DNA of 64,000 nucleotides from Goekera deserti. Lineage in GTDB: Bacteria; Actinomycetota; Actinomycetes; Mycobacteriales; Geodermatophilaceae. Location: assembly GCF_010685995.1 (NCBI RefSeq), contig NZ_JAAGWK010000008.1:62001-126000 (forward strand), in the 5' to 3' direction. Below, one piece after another: positions 52,285 through 62,092 of the stretch (position 1 is the first letter of the stretch; each line of letters starts with the position of its first letter). The notes below the pieces were generated by a model. That model was given only the letters and a program-made list of their open reading frames with translations, was not told the origin of the DNA and did no database searches. Position numbers and translations under genes: made by a program.

Positions 52285-52320
52285 CTTGTGGAATACAAGC
52301 GTCAACTTGTGAAAAACAAT
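52285..52320. promoter_or_regulatory. Twin CTTGT-N5-ACAAG operators between VOC and HxlR genes
   Basis: CTTGTGGAATACAAG (52285-52299, perfect arms) and CTTGTGAAAAACAAT (52306-52320, one mismatch) have start points 21 bp apart, two helical turns. They lie in an AT-rich patch starting TTGACT, which may be a -35 box. The HxlR protein is expected to bind here. Confidence 0.75.
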
Positions 52321-52341
52321 CGCGTTGGTCAGACTCTGCAC

Positions 52342-53019
52342 ATGGCCACGACGAAGAGCTATCAGGACGCGTGCGGGATGGCCCACGCGCTGGACCTGGT
52401 GGGGCAGCGGTGGGCGATGCACGTCGTCCGGGAGCTGATGCTCGGGCCCAAGCGCTACAGCGACCTCAAGGCCGACCTGCCCGGGATCAGCACCAACGTG
52501 CTGGGCGACCGGCTGGCCGAGCTGGAGCGCACCGGGCTGGTGCGCCGGGTCAAGCTGCCCCCGCCGGCCGCCTCCTGGGTGTACGAGCTGACCCCCTACG
52601 GCGCCGACCTGGAGCCGGTGATCACGGTGCTGGGCCGCTGGGGCGCGCGCTCGCCCGGCCACCGCCCGGACCTACCGCTGTCGGTCACCTCGTTCGTGCT
52701 CTCGCTGCGCACCAACGTGGACGCCACGCGCACCGCCGGCCTGACCGCCTCCTACGGCCTGCGGGTGGACGGCGTCGACCTGCACGCCCGCGTGACGGAC
52801 GGGTCCTTCACCGTCGAGCCCGGCACGGCACCCTCGCCCGACGCCACCCTGACCGGTGCTCCGGAGGCACTGGCCGGGCTGGTCTACGGCGGCCGCCCGC
52901 TGGACGACGCCGAGGCCGCCGGCGACGTCACCATGACCGGGGACCGGGACGCCGCCCGCCGGTTCACCACGCTGTTCACCCTCCCGGAGAAGGCCGTCCC
53001 GCCCCCACCCACACCCTGA
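52342..53019 (+). CDS. HxlR family regulator with C-terminal SCP2-like domain
   Basis: 225 aa from ATG at 52342. N-terminal winged helix (SYQDACGMAHALDLVGQRWA, VVRELMLGPKRYSDLKADLP, GISTNVLGDRLAELERTGLV) is the HxlR type. Residues ~130-215 form a second domain (LRVDGVDLHARVTDGSFTVE, LTGAPEALAGLVYGG) resembling the SCP2 sterol-binding fold. The N-terminus lacks the exposed Cys of HxlR sensors apart from the Cys in DACGM. Likely represses itself and the divergent VOC gene. Ligand may bind the SCP2-like part. Confidence 0.88.
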   Translation: MATTKSYQDACGMAHALDLVGQRWAMHVVRELMLGPKRYSDLKADLPGISTNVLGDRLAELERTGLVRRVKLPPPAASWVYELTPYGADLEPVITVLGRWGARSPGHRPDLPLSVTSFVLSLRTNVDATRTAGLTASYGLRVDGVDLHARVTDGSFTVEPGTAPSPDATLTGAPEALAGLVYGGRPLDDAEAAGDVTMTGDRDAARRFTTLFTLPEKAVPPPPTP

Positions 53020-53052
53020 CGGTCGTCACCTGAGGGCGGCTGCCCGACGGCC

Positions 53053-53095
53053 CCAGAACCGACACGAACCCCCCGCCAAGATGGCCATCCTGGCG
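53053..53095. repeat. Intergenic palindromic repeat, copy 2
   Basis: CCAGAACCGACACGAAC (53053-53069), four bases, then a 22-bp palindrome with arms CGCCAAGATGG / CCATCCTGGCG (53074-53095). Same build and same 17-bp tail as the copy at 19699-19764 but in the opposite orientation. It lies between the convergent HxlR and acetoacetyl-CoA synthetase genes. Confidence 0.92.
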
Positions 53096-53121
53096 GGAGG
53101 GGGGCCTGTCAGGCCGGGGGG

Positions 53122-55110
53122 TCAGCGGGGGCCGCGCTCGCGGGCGAGCTGGACGTAGTGCTCGACCACGGTGGCGTCGTCCACGGCGCCGAGGTTGAGC
53201 GCCTTCTCCGGCGGGACGCCCTGGAACAGCCGCTTGAGCGGCACCTCCAGCCGCTTGCCGGTGCGGGTGTGCGGCACCCCGGGGACGACGATGACCTCGT
53301 CGGGCACGTGCCGGGGGCTGGCGTTCGCCCGGACCGCGGCCTCGATCTCCGCCACCAGGTCCTCGGTCAGCTCGGCGCCCGGTGCCAGCTGCACGAACAG
53401 CGGCATCCAGTAGCCGCCGTCGCGCTGCTCGACGCCGAGCACCACGCAGTCGGCGATCGCGGGCATGGCCTCGACGGCGGCGTAGATGTCGGCCGTGCCC
53501 ATCCGCACACCGCCGCGGTTCAGGGTCGAGTCCGAGCGGCCGGTGATCAGGCAGGTGCCGCTCTCGGTGATCTCCAGCCAGTCGCCGTGCCGCCACACCC
53601 CGGGCCACGGCTGGAAGTAGGCGTCGGCGTAGCGCGCACCGTCGGGGTCGTTCCAGAAGTACAGCGGCATCGTCGGCATCGGCCCGGTGACCACCAGCTC
53701 GCCGAGCTCTCCGACGACCGGCCGGCCGTCGGAGTCCCAGGACGCGGCCGCCACCCCGAGCATCGGCCGCTGCAGCTCCCCGGCGACCACCTCGAGCAGC
53801 GGTGAGCTGCCGACGAACCCGGTGGCGATGTCGGTGCCGCCGGACAGCGAACCGAGCAGCACGTCGGGCTTCACCGCCTCGTACACCCAGCGGAACGCCG
53901 ACGCCGGCAGCGGCGAGCCGGTCGACCCGATGGTGCGCAGCGCGGCGAGGTCGTGGGTCTCCCCCGGGCGCAGCCCGGCCTTCTCGCACGCGGTCAGGTA
54001 GCCGGCGCTGGTGCCGAGGTAGGTCAGCCGGGTGCGGGCGGCGAGGGCGAACTGCGCGTCCAGCGCCGGGTACGCGGGGGCGCCGTCGTAGACCACGACC
54101 GTCGCCCCGCGCAGCAGCGTGCACGCGGCGATGTTCCACATGATCCAGGCGGTGGATGCGTACCAGGAGAAGCGGTCGCCCGGGCCGACGTCCAGGTGCA
54201 GGCCCTGCTGCTTGTGCTGCTCCAGCACCATCCCGCCGTGGCCGTGCACGATCCCCTTGGGCAGGCCGGTGGTGCCCGAGGAGTACACGATCCACAGGGG
54301 GTGGTCGAAGGGCAGCTGCTCGAAGGCGGGCTCCTGCTCGTCGGCGACCGCCTCGGCCCACGGCAGCACGTCGGGCAGCGGGTCGCCCGCCAGCCGGGGG
54401 ACGGCGATCGTCGTCCGGACGCTGGGCAGGGCCGCGCGCAGCTCGGCGACGACGTCGCGGCGGTCGTGCGCGCGGCCGTTGAACCGGTAGCCGTCCACGG
54501 CGACCAGCACGACCGGCTCGATCTGGACGAACCGGTCCAGCACGGACCGGGTGCCGAAGTCCGGGGCGCAGGACGACCAGACCGCGCCGATGGTGGCGCA
54601 GCCGAGGAAGGCGACGACCGCCTCGGGGACGTTCGGCAGGTACCCGGCGACCCGGTCGCCGCGCCGCACGCCGAGCCGGCGCAGGGTGGCGGCGAAGGCC
54701 CCGACCTGGCCGCGCAGCTGCGCCCACGAGATCTCGACCGGCTCGACGTCCTCGGCGACGGCGATCAGCGCGGGTGAGTCGGTGAGCGCCGGCCGCAGAG
54801 CGTGCTCGGCGAGGTTGATGGTGCGGTCCGGGAACCAGACGGCGCCGGGCATCTCGCGGCGGGTGAGCACCTCGTCGTCCGACACGTCGATGAAGACCTC
54901 GAACCAGGTGGCGACGTCGGCCCAGAACTGGTCCAGGTGCTCGGTCGACCAGCGCCACACGGCGTCGTAGTCGACGGGGTCGCCGAGGTCCAGGCCGCGC
55001 CGCCCGGCGACCCAGGCGGCGAAGCGGCCGAGCTCGCTGGCCGCGATCGACTCAGGGGTGGGCGACCAGAGGACGTCCGGTACGGCGGGCTGAGCAGTGT
55101 CCGGAGCCAC
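53122..55110 (-). CDS. Acetoacetyl-CoA synthetase (acetoacetate--CoA ligase)
   Basis: 662 aa from GTG at 55110, chosen because GAGAAGG lies ~7 nt upstream; in-frame starts up to 55182 would add 24 residues. AMP-forming ligase motifs: WIVYSSGTTGLPKGIVHGHGG (P-loop), TIGSTGSPLPASAFRWVYE, GGTDIATGFVG, GDWLEITESGTCLITGRSDS and HTRTGKRLEVPLKRL (catalytic Lys). FDHPLWIVYSSGTTG with GEQHKQQGLHLD-like region (MVLEQHKQQGLHLDVGPGD) is typical of acetoacetyl-CoA synthetases. It activates acetoacetate, giving acetoacetyl-CoA for thiolysis. Divergent to a TetR gene. Confidence 0.93.
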   Translation of the reverse strand: MAPDTAQPAVPDVLWSPTPESIAASELGRFAAWVAGRRGLDLGDPVDYDAVWRWSTEHLDQFWADVATWFEVFIDVSDDEVLTRREMPGAVWFPDRTINLAEHALRPALTDSPALIAVAEDVEPVEISWAQLRGQVGAFAATLRRLGVRRGDRVAGYLPNVPEAVVAFLGCATIGAVWSSCAPDFGTRSVLDRFVQIEPVVLVAVDGYRFNGRAHDRRDVVAELRAALPSVRTTIAVPRLAGDPLPDVLPWAEAVADEQEPAFEQLPFDHPLWIVYSSGTTGLPKGIVHGHGGMVLEQHKQQGLHLDVGPGDRFSWYASTAWIMWNIAACTLLRGATVVVYDGAPAYPALDAQFALAARTRLTYLGTSAGYLTACEKAGLRPGETHDLAALRTIGSTGSPLPASAFRWVYEAVKPDVLLGSLSGGTDIATGFVGSSPLLEVVAGELQRPMLGVAAASWDSDGRPVVGELGELVVTGPMPTMPLYFWNDPDGARYADAYFQPWPGVWRHGDWLEITESGTCLITGRSDSTLNRGGVRMGTADIYAAVEAMPAIADCVVLGVEQRDGGYWMPLFVQLAPGAELTEDLVAEIEAAVRANASPRHVPDEVIVVPGVPHTRTGKRLEVPLKRLFQGVPPEKALNLGAVDDATVVEHYVQLARERGPR

Positions 55111-55205
55111 GCTGCGCACCTTCTCACGGCTGACGGCTGGGTTCTGCGGCGTGCCCGGCCCCTCCAACGCGCGCACATCCACTCTCAGCGAAAAGGGATG
55201 GTTAG

Positions 55206-55219
55206 TGAGTGCGCGCTCA
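55206..55219. promoter_or_regulatory. Operator-like palindrome TGAGTGCGCGCTCA upstream of tetR-ABC operon
   Basis: Near-perfect palindrome in the 124-bp divergent region, 16 bp before the tetR start codon; the flanking TTAG left and TCTA right give extra partial symmetry. Sites of the TTAGTGAGTGC type are usual for TetR repressors of multidrug ABC operons. Confidence 0.65.
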
Positions 55220-55234
55220 TCTACGCTCGTCCCC

Positions 55235-55873
55235 GTGGTCCCTCGTACCGGTCGTGCGCGCCGGATGCCGCCGGACGAGCGGCGCGAGGCGCTGGTCTGC
55301 GCCGCCCTGCCGCTGGTGCTGGAGCACGGACCGGCCGTGACGACCCGTCAGATCGCCGAGGCGGCCGCCGTCGCCGAGGGCACGATCTTCCGCGTCTTCG
55401 AGGACAAGGACGCCCTCGTGCGGGTGGTGGCCGAGCGGGTGCTCGACCCGGCTCCGCTGCTGCGCGAGCTGGCCGCCATCGACCGGACGCTCGACCTGCG
55501 GGACCGGGTGACCGCCGTGGTGCAGGCCCTGCAGCGGCGGCTGTCCGGGATCTTCCCGCTGGTCGACGCCCTCGGGCTGTCCGCGCCCAGGGCCGCGGAC
55601 GACCGCGGTCCGCGGCCGGTGGACGAGCAGTTCCTGGTGGCCGTGGTCGACGTGATCGGCGCCGACCTGCACCGGCTGCGGGTCCACCCGATGGAGTTCG
55701 CGGCGACGCTGCGGCTGCTCACCTTCTCCGCCACCCACCCGCGGATCAACGGCGGCGCCCCGCTGAGCGCCGACCAGATCGTCGCCGTCCTGCTCGACGG
55801 CATGCTCGCCGACCGCTGCACCCACGACCCCGAGACCCACCACCCCGAGAAGAGGGGACCCCGCCCGTGCTGA
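55235..55873 (+). CDS. TetR family regulator of the adjacent ABC exporter
   Basis: 212 aa from GTG at 55235. The helix-turn-helix is in residues ~15-60: [48 protein letters not shown]. The C-terminal ligand domain follows. Its 3' end overlaps the start of the first ABC half-transporter by 7 bp, so all three genes are one operon (tetR-ABC-ABC), presumably autoregulated through the palindrome at 55206-55219. Likely ligands are the exporter's substrates. Confidence 0.9.
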   Translation: MVPRTGRARRMPPDERREALVCAALPLVLEHGPAVTTRQIAEAAAVAEGTIFRVFEDKDALVRVVAERVLDPAPLLRELAAIDRTLDLRDRVTAVVQALQRRLSGIFPLVDALGLSAPRAADDRGPRPVDEQFLVAVVDVIGADLHRLRVHPMEFAATLRLLTFSATHPRINGGAPLSADQIVAVLLDGMLADRCTHDPETHHPEKRGPRPC

Positions 55874-57603
55874 TCCGCCTGCTGCGCACCCACCTGCAGC
55901 CCTACCGGAAGCCACTGCTGGCGGTGGTCGCCCTCCAGCTGGTGAGCACCATCGCCTCGCTGTACCTGCCGAGCCTCAACGCCGACATCATCGACCGCGG
56001 CATCGCCCGCGGGGACACCGGCTACATCCTCTCGACCGGCGGCTGGATGCTGGCCATCACGCTCGTGCAGGTCGTCGGCTCGATCAGCGCGGTCTGGTAC
56101 GGCGCCCGGACGGCGATGGGCTTCGGCCGCGACGTCCGCTCGGCGGTGTTCCACCGGGTGGGCAGCTTCTCCGCGCGCGAGGTGAACCGCTTCGGCGCCC
56201 CGTCGCTGATCACCCGGACGACGAACGACGTCCAGCAGGTGCAGATGCTGGTGTTGCTCTCGTGCACGATGCTCGTCGCCGCACCGATCACCTGCATCGG
56301 CGGCGTGGTGCTGGCACTGCAGACCGACGTCGGACTGTCCTGGCTGGTCGCCGTCTCGGTGCCGCTGCTGGCCGGCCTCATCGCCCTGGTCATCGTGCGG
56401 ATGGTGCCGCTCTTCCAGCAGATGCAGGTGCGGATCGACGCGGTGAACCGCGTGCTGCGCGAGCAGATCACCGGCATCCGGGTGGTGCGGGCCTTCGTCC
56501 GCGAGCCGCAGGAGGTGGCCCGCTTCGACCGGGCCAACGTCGAGGTCACCGACGTCGCGACCCGGGCCGGCCGGCTGCAGGCGATGATCTTCCCGCTGGT
56601 CACGCTGGTGCTCAACGTCTCCAGCGTCGCTGTGCTGTGGTTCGGCGCCGCCCGGATCGACGCCGGGCAGATGCAGATCGGCGCGCTCACCGCCTACCTG
56701 GCCTACCTACTGCAGATCCTGATGGCGGTCATGATGGCCACCTTCATGGCGATCATGATCCCGCGCGCGGCCGCCTGCGCCGACCGGATCACCGAGGTGC
56801 TGGACACGGAGGGCTCCGTCGTCCCGTCGCGCACACCGGTCACGCCGCTGCGGGCCGACGGCGAGCTGGTGTTCGACCAGGTCGGCTTCAGCTACCCCGG
56901 CGCCGCCTCCCCGGTGCTCCGCGGCGTCTCGTTCACCGCCCGCCCCGGGCAGACCACCGCCGTCATCGGCAGCACCGGGGCCGGCAAGACCACGCTGGTC
57001 TCGCTGGTGCCCCGGCTCTTCGACGTCACCGAGGGCGTGCTGAGCCTGGACGGCGTCGACGTGCGCGACCTCGACCAGGAGGTGCTGTGGAGCCGGATCG
57101 GGCTGGTGCCGCAGCGGCCGTACCTGTTCTCCGGCACCGTGGGCAGCAACCTGCGCTACGGCAACCCGGACGCCACGGACGACGAGCTGTGGGCCGCGCT
57201 GGAGATCGCCCAGGGTGCGGACTTCGTGCGCGCCATGCCCGACGGGCTGGACACCGCGGTCGCCCAGGGCGGCACCAGCGTCTCCGGCGGGCAGCGCCAG
57301 CGGCTGGCCATCGCCCGCGCGCTGGTCCGCCGTCCCGAGGTGTACCTGTTCGACGACTCGTTCTCCGCGCTGGACCTCACCACCGACGCCCGGCTGCGGG
57401 CCGCCCTGAAGCCGGTCACCGCGGCGGCCACCGTGGTGATCGTCGCCCAGCGGGTGTCCACCATCGCCGACGCCGACCAGATCGTCGTGCTCGAGGACGG
57501 CGGAGTCGTGGGCATCGGCCGGCACGAGGAGCTGCTGGAGTCGTGCCCCACCTACCAGGAGATCGTCGAGTCCCAGCTGAGCGCCCAGGAGGCCGTGGCA
57601 TGA
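55867..57603 (+). CDS. Heterodimeric ABC exporter, subunit 1 (degenerate Walker B)
   Basis: 578 aa from GTG at 55867. Six-helix membrane domain residues ~15-310, then the nucleotide-binding domain: Walker [18 protein letters not shown]-loop LVPQRPYLF, signature [12 protein letters not shown] (canonical), Walker [13 protein letters not shown] with Asp instead of the catalytic Glu, and [14 protein letters not shown] with Gln for the H-loop His. This is the subunit of a TM287/288-type heterodimer that carries the non-hydrolysing ATP site. It pairs with the following gene, which has the complementary pattern. Substrate probably drugs or lipids. Confidence 0.93.
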   Translation: MLIRLLRTHLQPYRKPLLAVVALQLVSTIASLYLPSLNADIIDRGIARGDTGYILSTGGWMLAITLVQVVGSISAVWYGARTAMGFGRDVRSAVFHRVGSFSAREVNRFGAPSLITRTTNDVQQVQMLVLLSCTMLVAAPITCIGGVVLALQTDVGLSWLVAVSVPLLAGLIALVIVRMVPLFQQMQVRIDAVNRVLREQITGIRVVRAFVREPQEVARFDRANVEVTDVATRAGRLQAMIFPLVTLVLNVSSVAVLWFGAARIDAGQMQIGALTAYLAYLLQILMAVMMATFMAIMIPRAAACADRITEVLDTEGSVVPSRTPVTPLRADGELVFDQVGFSYPGAASPVLRGVSFTARPGQTTAVIGSTGAGKTTLVSLVPRLFDVTEGVLSLDGVDVRDLDQEVLWSRIGLVPQRPYLFSGTVGSNLRYGNPDATDDELWAALEIAQGADFVRAMPDGLDTAVAQGGTSVSGGQRQRLAIARALVRRPEVYLFDDSFSALDLTTDARLRAALKPVTAAATVVIVAQRVSTIADADQIVVLEDGGVVGIGRHEELLESCPTYQEIVESQLSAQEAVA

Positions 57604-59585
57604 GCACGCCCACCAAGCCGCGGCAGGACGCCGAGACCGCACAGGCCGCGCGGGGCATGGCCACCGCCCGGCGGGGTGGCCCGCCGTGGGCCGGCATGGG
57701 CCAGCCCGCGGAGAAGGCGTCGGACTTCGGCCCGTCCGCCCGCCGGCTGATGGGCCTGCTGCGCCCGGAGCGGATCGGCGTGGTCGTCGTCCTGGTGCTG
57801 GGCGTGGTGAGCGTGACGCTGAACGTCATCGGCCCGAAGATCCTGGGTCACGCGACCGACCTGATCTTCGCCGGCGTGATCGGCCGGCAGCTGCCGGCCG
57901 GACAGTCCGCCGACCAGGCCGTCGCGGCCGCCCGCGCCGCCGGCGACGACACGACCGCGGCGCTGATCCAGGCGCAGGGCGTCGTCCCCGGGGTGGGCAT
58001 CGACTTCCGGGCGCTCGGCCTGGTGCTGCTCGGCGTCATCGCGCTCTACCTCGTGGCGGCCCTGTTCGGCTACGCGCAGGGCTGGCTGCTCAACGGCGTG
58101 GTGCAGCGCACCATCTACCGACTGCGCCGCGACGCCGAGGCGAAGCTGAACCGGCTGCCGCTGTCCTACTTCGACGGCCAGCAGCGCGGCGAGGTGCTGT
58201 CCCGGGTCACCAACGACATCGACAACGTGTCCACCAGCCTGCAGCAGACGATGAGCCAGCTGATCACCTCGCTGCTCACCGTCGTCGGCGTGCTGGTCGT
58301 GATGGTGCTGATCTCACCGCTGCTGGCCCTGATCGCGCTGGTCACTGTACCGCTGTCGCTGCTGATGACCCGGGCCATCGCCCAGCGCAGCCAGGGGCAC
58401 TTCGTGGCGCAGTGGCGGCACACCGGCGCGCTGAACGGCCAGATCGAGGAGGCGTTCACCGGCCACGAGCTGGTGCGGGTCTTCGGCCGCCGGCGCGAGG
58501 TCGAGCAGGCCTTCGAGGCGAAGAACGACGACCTCTACGCCGCCAGCGCCGGGGCCCAGTTCGTCTCCGGGATCATCATGCCGGCGATGATGTTCATCGG
58601 GAACCTCAACTACGTCGCCGTCGCCGTGGTCGGCGGGCTCCGGGTCGCGTCCGGGGCGATGAGCCTCGGCGACGTCCAGGCGTTCGTGCAGTACTCCCGG
58701 CAGTTCACCCAGCCGCTCACCCAGGCCGCGTCGATGGCCAACGTGCTGCAGTCCGGCGTCGCCTCGGCCGAGCGGGTGTTCGCGCTGCTGGACGCCCCGG
58801 AGCAGTCCCCCGACCCCGAGGTGCCGGCGGTGCGCACCGAGCGCCGCGGCCGGGTCGCGTTCGAGCACGTCTCCTTCTCCTACCGGCCCGACGTGCCGCT
58901 GATCCGGGACCTCTCGCTGGTCGCCGAGCCGGGCCAGACCGTGGCCATCGTCGGGCCCACCGGAGCGGGGAAGACCACCCTGGTCAACCTGATCATGCGG
59001 TTCTACGAGCTGGACGGCGGGCGGATCACCCTGGACGGCGTCGACACCGCCGCGATGACCCGGGCCGACCTGCGCACCGGGGTGGGCATGGTGCTGCAGG
59101 ACACCTGGCTGTTCGGCGGCACCATCCACGACAACATCGCCTACGGCCGGCCCGGCGCCACCCGGGAACAGGTGCTGGAGGCGGCCCGGGCCACCTACGT
59201 CGACCGGTTCGTGCACAGCCTGCCCGACGGGTACGAGACCGTGATCGACGAGGAGGCGTCGAACGTGTCGGCGGGTGAGAAGCAGCTGATCACCATCGCG
59301 CGGGCGTTCCTGGCCGACCCGGCGCTGCTGATCCTGGACGAGGCCACCAGCTCGGTGGACACCCGCACCGAGGTGCTGGTGCAGCGGGCGATGGCCGCGC
59401 TGCGCAGCGACCGCACCAGCTTCGTCATCGCCCACCGGCTCTCCACGATCCGGGACGCCGACCTGATCCTGGTCATGGAGGCCGGGGCCATCGTCGAGCA
59501 GGGCACGCACCGGGAGCTGCTGGCCGCCCGCGGTGCCTACTGGCGGCTCTACGACGCCCAGTTCGCCGGCGCCGCCCAGGAGTGA
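57600..59585 (+). CDS. Heterodimeric ABC exporter, subunit 2 (degenerate signature motif)
   Basis: 661 aa from ATG at 57600, overlapping the previous stop (ATGA). Begins with a ~45-residue extension ([20 protein letters not shown]) and has a longer loop after helix 1 ([20 protein letters not shown]). Nucleotide-binding domain: Walker [17 protein letters not shown], signature [12 protein letters not shown] instead of LSGGQ, Walker [13 protein letters not shown] with catalytic Glu, and H-loop [10 protein letters not shown]. With subunit 1 it makes one active and one degenerate ATP site, as in TM287/288 or LmrCD. TmrAB-type drug or peptide export is plausible. Confidence 0.94.
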   Translation: MSTPTKPRQDAETAQAARGMATARRGGPPWAGMGQPAEKASDFGPSARRLMGLLRPERIGVVVVLVLGVVSVTLNVIGPKILGHATDLIFAGVIGRQLPAGQSADQAVAAARAAGDDTTAALIQAQGVVPGVGIDFRALGLVLLGVIALYLVAALFGYAQGWLLNGVVQRTIYRLRRDAEAKLNRLPLSYFDGQQRGEVLSRVTNDIDNVSTSLQQTMSQLITSLLTVVGVLVVMVLISPLLALIALVTVPLSLLMTRAIAQRSQGHFVAQWRHTGALNGQIEEAFTGHELVRVFGRRREVEQAFEAKNDDLYAASAGAQFVSGIIMPAMMFIGNLNYVAVAVVGGLRVASGAMSLGDVQAFVQYSRQFTQPLTQAASMANVLQSGVASAERVFALLDAPEQSPDPEVPAVRTERRGRVAFEHVSFSYRPDVPLIRDLSLVAEPGQTVAIVGPTGAGKTTLVNLIMRFYELDGGRITLDGVDTAAMTRADLRTGVGMVLQDTWLFGGTIHDNIAYGRPGATREQVLEAARATYVDRFVHSLPDGYETVIDEEASNVSAGEKQLITIARAFLADPALLILDEATSSVDTRTEVLVQRAMAALRSDRTSFVIAHRLSTIRDADLILVMEAGAIVEQGTHRELLAARGAYWRLYDAQFAGAAQE

Positions 59586-59590
59586 GCGCA

Positions 59591-59623
59591 GTGCCACGGG
59601 CGGGGTCTCCTCGCCCGTGGCAC
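59591..59623. terminator. Hairpin between convergent ABC exporter and CPBP genes
   Basis: Perfect 12-bp stem GTGCCACGGGCG / CGCCCGTGGCAC with a 9-base loop, 5 bp after the ABC stop and 5 bp from the end of the opposite gene. Confidence 0.85.
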
Positions 59624-59628
59624 TCCGC

Positions 59629-60417
59629 TCAGCCGTGCTCCTGCGAGCGCGGGTCGTCGATCGAGGGCCGGTCGGTGAACATCGGCGGCAGGTAGCGCAG
59701 CATCAGCACCGACCAGGTGACGTGGGTCAGCACCGGCGCCTGGATGCCGCCGGTGGCCCGGCGCTGCAGCCCGAACAGCAGGCCCATCACGGTGGCGGCC
59801 AGCACCAGCGCAGGGTTGCGGGTCGAGGTGGTGGCCAGCGCGTAGACGGCGGTGGACTTGAGCACCGGGTGCTCGGTGCCGACCGCGGCGTACAGCGCGC
59901 CCCGGAAGAACACCTCCTCGGCGATGCCGTTGGCCAGCGTCGTGGTCAGCACCAGCGGGTAGGAGCCCTGGTGGGCGTACCGCAGGATCCGGGTGATGGC
60001 GGCGTCCAGCACCGGGAAGGCCTTGGCCACCCGCGCGACGGCGAAGAACAGCCCGAACGCGCCGACGCCGGTGGCCACCGGGGTGAGCACCGGCCGGTGC
60101 AGGGTGTCCACCGGGGACTTCATCCACCCCAGGTGCAGCGGCCCGGAGGCGATCCCGCCGGCGAGCCAGGTGCCGGCCACGCCGAGGGTCATCGCGTAGA
60201 ACGCCGTCGAGTTCGGCTTCTGCGCCAGCGACACCCCGAGCAGGCCGGCCCCGGCGACGGCGACCCCGGCGGTCACCTTGCGCCGGCGGGCGAAGGCCTC
60301 GTCGCTCTCCCGGTGGTTGCGCGGCACCTTGTCCACCAGCCAGTGCGGCAGCCGGCGGGCCAGCCGGTCGCGCAGCGCGTTGGAGGATCGGCGCGGCACC
60401 CACGGCAGGGCGCTCAC
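59629..60417 (-). CDS. CPBP family intramembrane metalloprotease
   Basis: 262 aa from GTG at 60417. Seven to eight hydrophobic segments. EE-R motif in LANGIAEEVFFRGALYAAVG, then the second metal-site region LLFGLQRRATGGIQAPVLTH and HVTWSVLMLRYLPP, where the H-x3-(N/D/S) motif is HVTWS. Its start overlaps the stop of the SDR gene (GTGA), so the pair is translationally coupled. Function: membrane protease of unknown target. Confidence 0.88.
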   Translation of the reverse strand: MSALPWVPRRSSNALRDRLARRLPHWLVDKVPRNHRESDEAFARRRKVTAGVAVAGAGLLGVSLAQKPNSTAFYAMTLGVAGTWLAGGIASGPLHLGWMKSPVDTLHRPVLTPVATGVGAFGLFFAVARVAKAFPVLDAAITRILRYAHQGSYPLVLTTTLANGIAEEVFFRGALYAAVGTEHPVLKSTAVYALATTSTRNPALVLAATVMGLLFGLQRRATGGIQAPVLTHVTWSVLMLRYLPPMFTDRPSIDDPRSQEHG

Positions 60418-61361
60418 CCGCGTGCTCCCCGCGCGAGCAGCCCGGCACGGCGCGGCCTGTCGCCGGCCGCCTCGCGGCGGGCCCGGGCCCGTTCCCCCAG
60501 CGCGGTCAGCACCGCCTCGTCGTAGCTCATCGGCTCGAAGGGCACGACCCGCCGGATCGAGTCGTCCCGCACGATCACCTCGTTGGTCATCGAGTCGATC
60601 AGCGACCGGCCGGTCTGCAGGTCCACGTCGGTGACCAGGGACAGCCAGCGGGAGGAGAGCTGCGGGCTGAGCAGCGGCACCGGCACGATCCACAGCTTGC
60701 GGTTCTGGATCTCCGCCACCCGGGTGAGCATCTCCAGGTACTCCAGCACGTCCGGCCCGCCGACCTCGAACACCCGGCCCCGCGCCTCGGGCGCCTCCAG
60801 CACGCCGACCAGGTAGCGGACCACGTCGGCGATCGCGATCGGCTGGGTGCGGGTGTGCACCCAGCGCGGGGTGACCATCGCCGGCAGGTGCGCCACCAGC
60901 TGGCGGGTCATCTCCCACGACACGCCGCCGTGGCCGACCACGATGCCGGCCCGCAGCACGGTCACCGGCACGCCGGTCTCGGCCAGCAGCCGCTCGACCT
61001 GGCGGCGGCTGCGCAGGTGCGCGGACAGGTCGTCGGAGTCCTCGCCCAGCCCACCCAGGTAGACGATCCGCTCGATGCCGGCGTCGGCGGCGGCGCGGGC
61101 GAAGGAGCGCGCGGCCGCGGCGTCCCGGGCCTCGAAGTCGGCGTCGTCCAGGGAGTGCACCAGGTAGTAGGCGGCCCGGCAGCCGTCCAGCGCGCGGCGC
61201 AGCGACGCCTCGTCCCCCACGTCGCCGGCCACGGGTTCACCCGCCCCGCTGTAGCGGTCGGGCTTGCGGGTCATCGCCCGCACCTCGTGCCCCGCCTCGT
61301 CCAGGGCTGTCGCCAGCCGTCTCCCCACGAACCCCGACGCGCCCGTCACCAGTACCTGCAC
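60414..61361 (-). CDS. NAD(P)-binding SDR-family protein (NmrA/YtfG-like epimerase)
   Basis: 315 aa from GTG at 61361. Rossmann motif VLVTGASGFVGRRLATALDEAG at residues 3-24 (GxSGFVG type), VAGDVGDEASLRRAL, AAYYLVHSL, RIVYLGGLGED and VTVLRAGIVVGHGG. The typical YxxxK is replaced by the atypical-SDR pattern. C-terminal part RRVVPFEPMSYDEAV is typical for the bacterial DUF2867/NmrA-like epimerases. It precedes and overlaps the CPBP gene, and is divergent to the DUF2237 gene. Confidence 0.88.
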   Translation of the reverse strand: MQVLVTGASGFVGRRLATALDEAGHEVRAMTRKPDRYSGAGEPVAGDVGDEASLRRALDGCRAAYYLVHSLDDADFEARDAAAARSFARAAADAGIERIVYLGGLGEDSDDLSAHLRSRRQVERLLAETGVPVTVLRAGIVVGHGGVSWEMTRQLVAHLPAMVTPRWVHTRTQPIAIADVVRYLVGVLEAPEARGRVFEVGGPDVLEYLEMLTRVAEIQNRKLWIVPVPLLSPQLSSRWLSLVTDVDLQTGRSLIDSMTNEVIVRDDSIRRVVPFEPMSYDEAVLTALGERARARREAAGDRPRRAGLLARGARG

Positions 61362-61479
61362 GCCCCCCACAGTCGCCGTGTTCCCCCGATCCCGCCACCC
61401 GCGCCGTCGGCGCGACAGCGACCGGGTCGCCTGGCAGGCTCGGGCGACCGGTCCCCCGCCGACCCCGAGGAGCGCAGCC

Positions 61480-61524
61480 GTGCCCACCACCGCCCCGACG
61501 GCGCCGCGCCGGACGCCCCGGTGA
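61480..61524 (+). other. 14-codon ORF overlapping the start of the DUF2237 gene
   Basis: GTG at 61480, with GAGGAG nine bases before, codes VPTTAPTAPRRTPR and stops in a GTGA overlap with the next start. The site is good enough for translation, but the Pro/Thr-rich product has no recognisable content; it may only couple ribosomes into the next gene. Confidence 0.3.
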
Positions 61525-61928
61525 CCGCCCCCGAGCCGGGCCGCGAGCGCAACGTCCTCGACGGGCCGCTGGAACCGTGCGGCGTCGACCCGGTGACCGG
61601 CTTCTACCGGGACGGCACCTGCAGCAGCGGCCCGGAGGACCGCGGCAGCCACACCGTCTGCGCGGTGGTGTCGGCCGAGTTCCTGGCCGCGCAGCGTCAG
61701 CTCGGCAACGACCTGAGCACCCCGCGCCCGGAGTACGACTTCCCCGGCCTGCGCCCCGGCGACCGGTGGTGCGTGGTCGCCGTCCGCTGGCTGCAGGCGC
61801 TGGAGGCCGGCGCCCCGACCGGCGTCGTGCTCGCGGCCACCAACGCCCGCGCGCTGGAGATCGTGCCGCTGGAGCTGCTCGTCGCGCATGCCGTCGACGT
61901 CCCGGACGACCCCGGCGCACTCACCTGA
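61521..61928 (+). CDS. DUF2237 family protein
   Basis: 135 aa from GTG at 61521. The family signature is complete: NVLDGPLEPCGVDPVTGFYR, DGTCSSGPEDRGSHTVCAVV, EFLAAQRQLGNDLSTPRPEY, FPGLRPGDRWCVVAVRW and VLAATNARALEIVPLELLVAHA. DUF2237 proteins are small, single-domain and of unknown function; four Cys are conserved here. It is alone on this strand, divergent to the SDR gene. Confidence 0.92.
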   Translation: MTAPEPGRERNVLDGPLEPCGVDPVTGFYRDGTCSSGPEDRGSHTVCAVVSAEFLAAQRQLGNDLSTPRPEYDFPGLRPGDRWCVVAVRWLQALEAGAPTGVVLAATNARALEIVPLELLVAHAVDVPDDPGALT

Positions 61929-62092
61929 CCCACCGCCGGCGCGGCGGTTCCCCCGCGGACACGCCGTGTCCGGCGCCGATCGCGGGCGCGGTGTCGCGGA
62001 ATCGTGTGGCGCGCGATCCAATTGGTCCGCTCGCACCGAACGCACAGGGTCGGCGCGAGCAGCCGGTGACTGCACGACCGCTGAGGAGTGGC

